This document shows positions 23,707 through 30,296 of a DNA stretch of 30,296 bases, piece after piece; within the stretch, counting starts at the first letter, position 1, and the number at the start of each line of letters is the position of its first letter. The position numbers were made by a program, and so were the translations under genes. The DNA lies in NCBI GenBank assembly GCA_049975325.1, contig JBNGDW010000008.1, forward strand, positions 1 through 30,296, read 5' to 3'. The notes beneath the pieces are model-generated. The model saw only the letters and a program-made list of their open reading frames with translations. It was not told where the DNA came from and searched no databases. This stretch comes from JBNGDW01 sp049975325 (GTDB lineage: Bacteria; Cloacimonadota; Cloacimonadia; JGIOTU-2; JBNGDW01).

Positions 23707-25125
23707 ACAGGGCTTAGTAGAGGGCAGACTTTCGCGGTCCGTGTGGAAACTTGCAGCCCCGATGATGATAGGCTGCGCTCTGCAAAACCTCTTCTCTATG
23801 GTTGACCTATTTTTTGTAGGAAGATTAGGACATATTGAGGTAGCCGCGCTTTCTATTGCCGGGACCATCGTAGGGATACTTATGATGGTGGTCCAGGGTA
23901 TTGCAGTAGGAACAATGGCGCTTATCTCACATTTTACGGGGGAGAAAAATTATGAGATGTCAGATAATATATTAGGACAGACATATATTTGGAGTATCAT
24001 CGGGGCTGGCGGAATGCTGTTCATCTCATTTTTTCTGGTAGAACCCTTTTTGAGGCTTTTTGGTGCTACAGGTGATGTTTTAGTTTATGCAGCCGAGTAC
24101 CTTCGAATAATCTTTGCTTCCTCTATTGTTATATTCCTTTTTGTTGGAACAAATCATGCTTTACGTGGCTCTGGGGACGCAAAAACCCCTTTGTATGCAC
24201 TAATAATATAATAGCGAATATCCTTAACATCTTTCTGGACCCTATACTTATTTATGGGATATGGCCCATTTCCGGCAATGGGAGTGGCTGGTTCCGCTAT
24301 GGCAACGGCTCTAACAAGAGGAATTGGTGTCCTGTTTCTTTTCAGCCCTCTTCTTTTTGGGCATTCCACACTCCATTTGAAGCCTAAACACCTCAAGCCA
24401 ATTCCCTCCCTGATGAAGAGAATTGTGAGTATTGGCTCTTTTGCCTCGCTTCAGGTATTCATCCGTGAAATTTCATTCCTTTTTCTAATGCGTCTCGTAA
24501 CATCTTTTGGCGATGTTACCCTCGCGGCATACGGAATTGGACAACGAATCAGGATGTTTATCATGGTACCAGGCTTCGGATTTGCTAGCGCAGCCGCTGT
24601 TCTAGCTTAGGCCAAAATCTTGGGGCAAAAAAACCGGGAAGAGCGAAAAAATCCGCATGGCGTGCTGTTACATATTATGAAGCTGTCACTATACCAATCG
24701 CTGTATTATTCTTAATCTCTGCACCAGCGATAGTAGGAATCTTTAACGACCATCCAGAAGTAATTACTATTGGAAGCTCTTTCTTGCGCTACCTAGCAAT
24801 AACTTTCCCTTTTCTTGCATTTTCTCTCGTCTTTTCCCAAGCCATGAATGGTGCCGGCGATACCAAGACTCCTACAATTGTTAATGCAATTGGTCAGTTA
24901 GGATTTAGAATCCCATTTGCATATCTTTTTGCTCTTACTGCCGGATTGGGCTATACTGGGATATGGCTCGGCATAAATGCTTCTGACATCGTGCAAGGCA
25001 TTGGAATGATATTTATCTTCCGCGCTGGACATTGGCAAGAGGCATTTAAGAAACATAAAAAGAAATTAGCCCATGGGGTCAAAGCTGGAGAAGTTCTATC
25101 TGAGTATCCTTCACCCGGCTCCTAA
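23678..25125 (+). pseudogene. MATE family exporter, broken by three frame lesions
   Basis: Three pieces in three frames together make one MATE (multidrug and toxic compound extrusion) protein. Piece 1 (from 23678) carries WKLAAPMMIGCALQNLFSMVDLFFVG and reaches DAKTPLYALII, where a TAATA tandem duplication (24204-24208, 24209-24213) adds five bases and a stop. The correct frame resumes as ANILNIFLDPILIYG. A one-base change near 24256-24260 then shifts into YGPFPAMGVAGSAMATA. At 24608-24609 two extra bases (TA) make a TAG, after which GQNLGAKKPGRAKKSAW continues to SEYPSPGS. Every MATE landmark is otherwise present, so inactivation seems recent. The duplication is typical of replication slippage and does not look like a homopolymer read error. 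It overlaps the thioredoxin gene and precedes an MFS gene. Confidence 0.85.
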
Positions 25126-25135
25126 TAAAAGGATT

Positions 25136-25154
25136 TTATCCTCCGAGAGGATAA
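25136..25154 (+). other. Perfect stem-loop after the MATE remnant
   Basis: TTATCCTC-CGA-GAGGATAA, an 8-base perfect stem with a 3-base loop, lies 11 bases after the MATE stop and about 100 bases before the MFS start. There is no T-run, so it may be an mRNA 3'-end hairpin or an operator. Confidence 0.5.
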
Positions 25155-25252
25155 CTGTATTACAAGTGCGTTCAAGAAATGGTCAAAGGTGACAAAAAGA
25201 GAAAAGAAATATTAGGCAAATCTCTATTTTTTGTAAATTGTGGAGGAGAAAG

Positions 25253-26452
25253 ATGGTACATAAGGACAATCATGAGAGAAGAGCTGCCTATCATTTCATA
25301 ATTCTGCTTGGTATAATCAGTTTATTTGGCGATATTACCTATGAAGGTGCTCGTGCTGCAACAGGTCCCTATCTTGGACTTCTCGGTGCCAGTGCTGGAG
25401 TAGTAGGATTAATAGCAGGGTTAGGCGAATTTATAGGCTATGGATTCCGATTGCTTTCTGGCTATCTTGCTGATAAGACCAAGGCATACTGGGCATTCAC
25501 GATAGCAGGATATGGGTTAATTTTTGCTATTCCACTCCTTGGTTTTGCTAAAATATGGCAGGTTGCAGCAATATTTATAATTACAGAAAGGTTTGGAAAA
25601 GCACTTCGCACCCCTGCCAGAGACACGATACTCTCGTACGCTACAAGCCAAGTGGGACGTGGTTGGGGATTTGGCATTCATGAAGCATTAGACCAAATTG
25701 GCGCAATTATCGGGCCGCTTCTCTTCTCATTTGTATTTATGGCTAATCAGAACTATCGGGATGCCTTTTCTATACTATGGATTCCCGCTATTTTAACACT
25801 TATAGCAGTTATAATTGCACGAAACCGGTTTCCGCATCCGGTCAAGCTGGAGGATAAGAATAAAAGCTCGATTTCTAATGCCAAAGGGAGTAAAAAATTC
25901 TCCAAAGCATTTTGGGCGTATGGATTGTTTACCTTTGTAAGTGTAACCGGATTTGCTAATTTCCAGTTAATATCCTACCATCTCGTGACTCAATCAATAG
26001 TTCCAGCCTCTCATATCCCAATATTTTATGCAATTGCAATGGGGGTAGATGCTGCTGTGGCCCTTGCTATTGGTAAGATTTATGACAAAGTGGGATTCAA
26101 GTCATTGCTTGCAATACCTCTTTTTACTCTTCCTCTTCCATTTTTGGGATTTTCAAGTAACTACTCCGCGGCATTCGTAGGAGCAATAATCTGGGGCACA
26201 GTAATGGGAATACACGAAACTATTATGCGAGCAGCCATTGCAGATATCATTCCTCTTAAGAGCAGAGGCTCTGGATATGGAATTTTTAATACTCTCTATG
26301 GTCTAGCCTGGTTTGCAGGCGGTGGACTAATGGGACTGTTTTATGATATCTCGCTCCCTTACCTAATTGTATTTTCGGTATCTATGGAGCTAATATCAAT
26401 GTTAATATTTATAAGCTGTAGAAAAATATGGCCTGGCTATTATGCTCGATAA
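25253..26452 (+). CDS. MFS transporter
   Basis: A 399-residue major facilitator protein with about twelve hydrophobic segments. The N-half has LFGDITYEGARAATGPYL, then GFRLLSGYLADKTK (the A-like loop between TM2 and TM3), ITERFGKALRTPARDTILS and GFGIHEALDQIGAIIGPLLF. The C-half repeats a similar loop (AIGKIYDKVGFKSLL). The EALDQIGA and TPARDT blocks resemble the subgroup annotated as MFS exporters near Bcr/YfkL-like proteins, but no substrate can be named. An upstream TTG (25238) is in frame, but GGAGGAG (25242-25248) immediately before ATG 25253 decides the start. It may be a stand-alone gene, since a 127-base gap precedes it. Confidence 0.88.
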   Translation: MVHKDNHERRAAYHFIILLGIISLFGDITYEGARAATGPYLGLLGASAGVVGLIAGLGEFIGYGFRLLSGYLADKTKAYWAFTIAGYGLIFAIPLLGFAKIWQVAAIFIITERFGKALRTPARDTILSYATSQVGRGWGFGIHEALDQIGAIIGPLLFSFVFMANQNYRDAFSILWIPAILTLIAVIIARNRFPHPVKLEDKNKSSISNAKGSKKFSKAFWAYGLFTFVSVTGFANFQLISYHLVTQSIVPASHIPIFYAIAMGVDAAVALAIGKIYDKVGFKSLLAIPLFTLPLPFLGFSSNYSAAFVGAIIWGTVMGIHETIMRAAIADIIPLKSRGSGYGIFNTLYGLAWFAGGGLMGLFYDISLPYLIVFSVSMELISMLIFISCRKIWPGYYAR

Positions 26453-26528
26453 ATTGCAATTGGATGTTGCTCTCATATTTTTCAATTTCCTTCACATCCC
26501 TCAAAAGCCTTTTAAACTTTAGCCAAAG

Positions 26529-26558
26529 TTAACAGAAAATCTGCCTAAAAAGTAGATT
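26529..26558 (+). promoter_or_regulatory. Possible promoter of the Dps-like ferritin/superoxide reductase operon
   Basis: TTAACA (26529-26534) and TAGATT (26553-26558) are separated by 18 bases in the gap before the ferritin gene. Matches are five and four of six. Confidence 0.35.
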
Positions 26559-26591
26559 ATATGTGAACCCAACAACCGATAGGAAGCAACA

Positions 26592-27080
26592 ATGGGTACA
26601 AAAGGACGAGAAATAGTCGGCATGGATGTAACTAACCTGCTCGAACTTCTTAATAAAGCCTACGCTGATGAGTGGCTTGCTTATTATCAATACTGGGTCG
26701 GAGCAAAAGTAGTAGTAGGCCCAATGCGAGGCGCAGTCGAAGCAGAACTTGTTGAGCATGCCGGCGAAGAACTGGAACACGCTGAAAAACTTGCTGAAAG
26801 AATTATCCAACTGGGTGGCACCCCTATTCTTAAACCAGAGGACTGGTATAGGATTACAAATTGTGGATACGACGCCCCTGAAGATAACTCCATAGAAAAT
26901 GTACTAAAACAAAATATCAAGGGTGAGCAGTGTGCCATAGAGGTCTACCAGAAATTACTTGAAACCGTGAAAGACAAGGACCCGGTAACCTATCATATGA
27001 TTGTGGATATACTCGAAGATGAAATAGAGCACGAAGAAGACCTGGAAGCCATTGGAGAAGATATGAAAATGATGAAATGA
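26592..27080 (+). CDS. Dps-like ferritin (DPSL/thioferritin type)
   Basis: A 162-residue ferritin-fold protein that probably forms a dodecameric cage and uses H2O2 or O2 to oxidise Fe(II). It has a bacterioferritin-like in-bundle diiron site: E27 (ADEWLAYYQY), E60-x2-H63 (GEELEHAE), E112 (KGEQC) and E144-x2-H147 (DEIEHEE). Two cysteines, C91 (ITNCGYD) and C114 (GEQCAIE), match the cysteine pair near the active site that marks the DPSL or thioferritin branch known from Sulfolobus, Pyrococcus and Bacteroides. Its stop codon overlaps an ATG of the next frame (ATGA at 27077-27080), linking it to superoxide reductase. The pairing suggests that peroxide made by superoxide reductase is consumed by this ferritin with iron. 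Confidence 0.85.
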   Translation: MGTKGREIVGMDVTNLLELLNKAYADEWLAYYQYWVGAKVVVGPMRGAVEAELVEHAGEELEHAEKLAERIIQLGGTPILKPEDWYRITNCGYDAPEDNSIENVLKQNIKGEQCAIEVYQKLLETVKDKDPVTYHMIVDILEDEIEHEEDLEAIGEDMKMMK

Positions 27081-27091
27081 GGGAACACACA

Positions 27092-27493
27092 ATGAAAAGC
27101 ATTGGTGAAAAAATCCAGCACGACGATTGGAAAAAAGAAAAACATGTCCCAGTAATTGAGTCGCCAGAAGAGGTATCTGCAGGAGAGCTGTTTGACATAA
27201 AAGTTGGTCTGGGTAAAGAGATCCCGCATCCAAACACAACTGAACATCACATCAGATGGATAGCCCTCTATTTTCACCCAGAAAACGAAAAATTCACCTA
27301 CCAAATAGGATTGTATGAATTTACTGCTCATGGAGAATCAGTAAATGGAGCTAATCAGGGACCTGTTTACACACATCACCAGGTTCAAACCAGCCTAACT
27401 CTCCATAAGTCTGGAACTATCTATGCAATGGCATATTGCAATATCCACGGCCTTTGGGAGGGTTCAAAAGAGATAAAGGTCATCCCGCAATAA
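27092..27493 (+). CDS. Superoxide reductase, class II (neelaredoxin type)
   Basis: Reduces superoxide to H2O2 without making O2, at a square-pyramidal Fe(His)4(Cys) centre. From ATG 27092 it has 133 residues. The EKHVP motif gives E16, K17 and H18; further ligands are H46 and H52 (IPHPNTTEHH) and the C116-N-I-H119 loop (AYCNIHGLW). There is no N-terminal desulforedoxin domain, so it is class II. An in-frame ATG at 27077 overlaps the ferritin stop, but AGGG at 27080-27083 is well placed for ATG 27092, which also starts as known proteins do (MKSIGEKIQ). It is followed by a strong terminator. Confidence 0.95.
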   Translation: MKSIGEKIQHDDWKKEKHVPVIESPEEVSAGELFDIKVGLGKEIPHPNTTEHHIRWIALYFHPENEKFTYQIGLYEFTAHGESVNGANQGPVYTHHQVQTSLTLHKSGTIYAMAYCNIHGLWEGSKEIKVIPQ

Positions 27494-27521
27494 TCTTCAG
27501 CCGCTACATTTCGCTTTACTG

Positions 27522-27562
27522 AAGGGGTTACTGGCTCTATAAGCAATAGTAACCCCTTTTTA
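27522..27562 (+). terminator. Rho-independent terminator after superoxide reductase
   Basis: AAGGGGTTACT (27522-27532) pairs perfectly with AGTAACCCCTT (27548-27558), with a 15-base loop, and leads into a T-rich run (TTTTTATTTC). It ends the + strand operon before the convergent folC gene. Confidence 0.93.
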
Positions 27563-27621
27563 TTTCATACAAGCAGATTGTTACAAATATACAAAAGAAA
27601 AATTTTGTAATAATTAAATTA

Positions 27622-28911
27622 TTACTTTTGAAATCTCGCTAAAATCTCACCAACTGTGTATAATGAACCGGTAACGCAGATTAAATCAAGTGGACCCGCG
27701 TGCCTTCTTGCTGTTTCAAGTGCATCGATAACATCGGTTTTTGTAATACAAGGTATTTTATACTTTTTAATTTCTCGTGAGAGGGCTGACGACTCGGCAG
27801 CCCGTTCAGAATTCGGTTTGCAGGTTATAAAAAGATCAGTTATCGGCGCAAGCCTGTGTAACATCGTCCGAAAATCCTTAACCGCTAATATTCCTATAAG
27901 GACGATGAGCTTCCTATAATAAAAGATGTGGGTGAGGTTATAGACTAACATGTTAATAGCTGCTGGGTTATGAGCACCATCTACAATTATGCGCGGTTGA
28001 TTGCAAATCTTTTGCATTCTCCCTTGCCAAACAATCTTTGCCAATCCTTTTCGAACCATATCTTCATTAAGTATTTTCCCCTCTCTTTCAAATAATACTG
28101 CTACTATTAGAATTGCAAGCGAAGAATTGTAGACTTGGCCAATACCCGAGAGATTACAGAAAAGTTCCTTATACTCAATATTATAGCAAGGTATAGATAA
28201 ATTATAGACACTATGACTTTCATAAAGCCGGATGGAAGAGAGTTTGACTTCATTTTTGAATCTTAGAACCGGCGAGTTCTTTTGTCTTGCGACTTTTTCT
28301 ATAATTTTATCTGCAGATGGACGCACCTGTCCCAGTATAACAGGGATAGATGGCTTTATAATTCCAGCCTTTTCCCTGGCAATAGCTGATAATGTGGACC
28401 CCAGTGTATGACAGTGATCAAGCTCAATATTGGTGATTGCAGTAATTACAGAGTTCATCAATACTGTCGCATCCAAACGGCCACCTAAGCCAACCTCCAT
28501 TATTGCATATTCCACCTTTTCTTCATACCATAGCTGAAAAGCGATACTTGTAGTGATTTCAAAGTATGTTGTATCGAATCTGTTGTGAAGTTCCTTGTGC
28601 TGCTCGTATATAGCCTGCAGGCGAGAAGGATCAACTTCTTTTTTATTTATTCTAAAACGCTCCTGGTAATTAACAAGATGGGGAGATGTATTCAGGCCAA
28701 CTTTTATACTATGCGCATCCAGAATAGATTCAACTGTTGCGGCTACAGAACCTTTACCATTTGTACCCGCAATATGTATCCCACGAAGTTTCTTCTCGGG
28801 ATTGTTGATTGCGCCCAGAAATTTGGAAATGCGCTGAAGTTCAAGCTTCCGTCCAGTTGCTGTCTTGGCGAATATTTCCTGCAGAAATTCTTGATGTGTC
28901 ATATTGAACAA
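27622..28911 (-). CDS. folC: Bifunctional folylpolyglutamate/dihydrofolate synthase
   Basis: Adds glutamate to dihydropteroate and to folates, using ATP. The 429-residue length is typical. The Mur-ligase P-loop is GIHIAGTNGKGSVAATVES (GTNGKGS at 49-55), followed by NTSPHLVNYQERFRIN, the omega-loop region, YAIMEVGLGGRLDATV, NIELDHCHTLGSTLSAIAREKAGI with the DH metal site, and in the C-terminal domain IVDGAHNPAA. The start is 28911, with a second Met three codons in (MTHQEFL, 28902). It lies 23 bases downstream of the exported protein gene, so the two are probably one minus-strand operon. It supplies polyglutamylated folate for Fhs, encoded on the other strand. Confidence 0.95.
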   Translation of the reverse strand: MFNMTHQEFLQEIFAKTATGRKLELQRISKFLGAINNPEKKLRGIHIAGTNGKGSVAATVESILDAHSIKVGLNTSPHLVNYQERFRINKKEVDPSRLQAIYEQHKELHNRFDTTYFEITTSIAFQLWYEEKVEYAIMEVGLGGRLDATVLMNSVITAITNIELDHCHTLGSTLSAIAREKAGIIKPSIPVILGQVRPSADKIIEKVARQKNSPVLRFKNEVKLSSIRLYESHSVYNLSIPCYNIEYKELFCNLSGIGQVYNSSLAILIVAVLFEREGKILNEDMVRKGLAKIVWQGRMQKICNQPRIIVDGAHNPAAINMLVYNLTHIFYYRKLIVLIGILAVKDFRTMLHRLAPITDLFITCKPNSERAAESSALSREIKKYKIPCITKTDVIDALETARRHAGPLDLICVTGSLYTVGEILARFQK

Positions 28912-28934
28912 ATTCTACTTCTGTTAGAAATCGA

Positions 28935-30218
28935 TCAGGTTTTCAGCTTCTTCTTCTTTGCAGCCGGGAATAAGATATTATTCAGAATCAAGCGATATCC
29001 TGGGGAGTTTTTGTATAACTCGAGACGAGTAGGCGGATCGCCAATTCTGTGTTGATAGTCTTCTGGATCATGTCCTCCTAAAAAGGTAAAGGTACCTCTT
29101 CCCAGATTGCCATGCAGATATTTTACCTCATCTGCTCCTTCCACTTCGCCCAGAATGATCACGCTCTTTTTCACAAATTGCTTACGATAAGAGGTTGTTT
29201 GACCGAGAAAACCATTTACAACATTTACATGGCACTGAGTAAGCATAGTGGGAACCGGGTCATATTTGGCAGAAAACTGAAAAAGTGTGAAATAGTCCCC
29301 CTCTGGACCGCGCAATTGGGCATAATTACTTGCATCAATGCTTGAAAATTCATATTCATATGGATTCTTTACGAGGGTAAAATCGGTAAATGCAAAGGTG
29401 CGACTGTAATCTAATTTTTCTTCAGCATTCGGGTCTATGGGATCGCCGTCAAATGGTTCCGCACAAATATCGAGACCACGAGCAGCAAGAGCAATATCAA
29501 TTGTATCGGTTGCTGAGCACATTGCAAAGAGGAATCCTCCATTTACTACATATTCCCTAATCATCTCTGCCACTGCATGTTTCAGTTGCCATACCTTTTC
29601 AAAGCCAAGTTCATTCGCCATTGAGTTATTTATTCGCACAAGCTCTTTATACCAATCAGTATTTCGATAGCTGGCGTAGAATTTCCCATACTGCCCTGTA
29701 AAGTCCTCATGATGAAGGTGTAGCCAGTCATATTCTTCTAATCTGCCACTTAAGACCTCAGCATCCCAGAGTGTATCATAAGGAATCTCTGCATATGTTA
29801 GGGCAAGAGTTACTGCGTCATCCCAGGGCTCTCCAGCAAATCCAGCAAGTTTTCCTGTAGCGCTTTCTGGCAAGGTATAGATCGCAATCTTTGGTGCCTT
29901 TTCTAAGTGGACAATATCCATATTAGACTTTTCGATGGTTTGCTCAATCCTTAAAATATCTGCAGCAGTAACCTTCTCGTAATATACGCCTCTAATCTTG
30001 CAAATATCTTCTACGCGCGGATCATCAGGAATAAGAAAAGAGCCACCACGATAGTTCAGAAGCCATTTTGAGTCTAAACCATTTTCTAAAGCGGCATAAG
30101 TAACGCCATATGCCTTTAAATGGTCTGTTTGAGAAAAGTCCATAGGGATAAGAATCTCCCCGGAAAGAGGAGTAATAAACAATATCAAATAAACAATAAT
30201 AAATAAAAATTTCTTCAT
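28935..30218 (-). CDS. Conserved exported protein, type often annotated as asparagine synthetase B
   Basis: From ATG 30218 it has 427 residues with a signal peptide (MKKFLFIIVYLILFITPLSG). The mature start ILIPMDFSQTDHLKAYGVTY, the block DSKWLLNYRGGSFLIPDD, DWLHLHHEDFTGQYGKF, a VNGGFLFAMCSATDTIDIAL segment with a nucleophile-elbow-like C in FAMCSA, and a closing FLGGHDPEDYQHRIGDPP are distinctive. Proteins like it in FCB genomes are, as I recall, often labelled asparagine synthetase B, but I see neither the N-terminal Ntn cysteine nor the PPi loop of that enzyme, and it is exported. The fold may be glutamine-amidotransferase-like (class I), judging from the FAMCSA turn; this is uncertain. AGAGGG stands before ATG 30218; the longer frame to 30230 starts at TTG. 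It lies upstream of folC. Confidence 0.7.
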   Translation of the reverse strand: MKKFLFIIVYLILFITPLSGEILIPMDFSQTDHLKAYGVTYAALENGLDSKWLLNYRGGSFLIPDDPRVEDICKIRGVYYEKVTAADILRIEQTIEKSNMDIVHLEKAPKIAIYTLPESATGKLAGFAGEPWDDAVTLALTYAEIPYDTLWDAEVLSGRLEEYDWLHLHHEDFTGQYGKFYASYRNTDWYKELVRINNSMANELGFEKVWQLKHAVAEMIREYVVNGGFLFAMCSATDTIDIALAARGLDICAEPFDGDPIDPNAEEKLDYSRTFAFTDFTLVKNPYEYEFSSIDASNYAQLRGPEGDYFTLFQFSAKYDPVPTMLTQCHVNVVNGFLGQTTSYRKQFVKKSVIILGEVEGADEVKYLHGNLGRGTFTFLGGHDPEDYQHRIGDPPTRLELYKNSPGYRLILNNILFPAAKKKKLKT

Positions 30219-30296
30219 GATCCCTCTCAAATAAACTCACTCAGAATAGAATTTGAAACAAATAACGCTTTTCGAGATAATTTAAGTTTATCATTT
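30219..30296 (-). other. Upstream region of the exported-protein/folC operon
   Basis: Holds the ribosome site of the minus-strand gene and AT-rich leader. No promoter with good spacing can be assigned in the 78 bases available. Confidence 0.4.

Noticed and set aside
28585..29055. Plus-strand open frame of 156 codons
   Set aside because: It is antisense to folC and the exported protein gene, both well supported, and its translation shows no family motif.
1..30296. tRNA or rRNA genes
   Set aside because: No cloverleaf arms, CCA-adjacent acceptor or rRNA-conserved stretches were recognised in the intergenic regions; a covariance-model scan would settle this.
1..30296. Insertion sequence or prophage
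   Set aside because: No transposase, integrase or phage protein is encoded; the short palindromes carry no gene of their own.

Overview
The window is a bacterial chromosome segment, AT-rich by eye, with dense gene packing. The genes point to an anaerobic or microaerophilic Gram-negative bacterium. It has a TolC/adaptor/RND tripartite efflux operon, which needs an outer membrane. It has secreted proteins ending in a FlgD/type-IX-sorting-like domain (a YPNPF-type box, an IYNI.G core, a terminal KKM), a hallmark of the FCB superphylum. It carries flavodiiron protein, rubrerythrin, ferritins and superoxide reductase in place of catalase/SOD, and formate-tetrahydrofolate ligase. The best guess is an uncultured FCB-group lineage (Cloacimonadota-like); this is inference from gene content and domain style, not a placement.

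Layout, left to right: (1) 137-2954, two secreted proteins with sorting-type C-termini, a carbohydrate-binding/OB-like protein and an endonuclease I. (2) 3205-4936, an Fe-S-type Rrf2 repressor behind a strong palindromic operator, overlapping a metal-efflux permease with a fused HMA domain; the permease reading frame is broken by one base in an A-run. (3) 4941-5735, mutM. (4) 5789-8981, oxygen/peroxide/iron defence: flavodiiron protein, Tpx, ferritin, the remains of a superoxide reductase, rubrerythrin. (5) 9219-11441, fhs and a flavin reductase-like flavoprotein. (6) 11442-11985, a gene-free spacer built of simple repeats and palindromes. (7) 11986-16946, gltX, glnS, a GNAT acetyltransferase and holB. 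(8) 17146-22952, the RND efflux operon with a long leader. (9) 23071-26452, a secreted thioredoxin-like protein, a MATE exporter gene broken by three frame lesions, and an MFS transporter. (10) 26529-27493, a Dps-like ferritin coupled to an intact class II superoxide reductase, closed by a strong terminator. (11) 30218-27622 on the minus strand, a conserved exported protein followed by folC.

The most distinctive non-coding feature is a family of at least eight short palindromes with constant arms TCCGCC / GGCGGA around a variable four-base centre. They lie next to genes, in tandem in the repeat-rich spacer, and once in frame inside holB. In the seven well-preserved copies the base pair just outside the arms is G.T or A-T, which suggests an RNA hairpin read in the + direction.

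One functional theme recurs: O2 and superoxide removal, iron storage and metal export, under at least one Fe-S sensor-type regulator. One superoxide reductase copy has decayed and another, 19 kb away, is intact.
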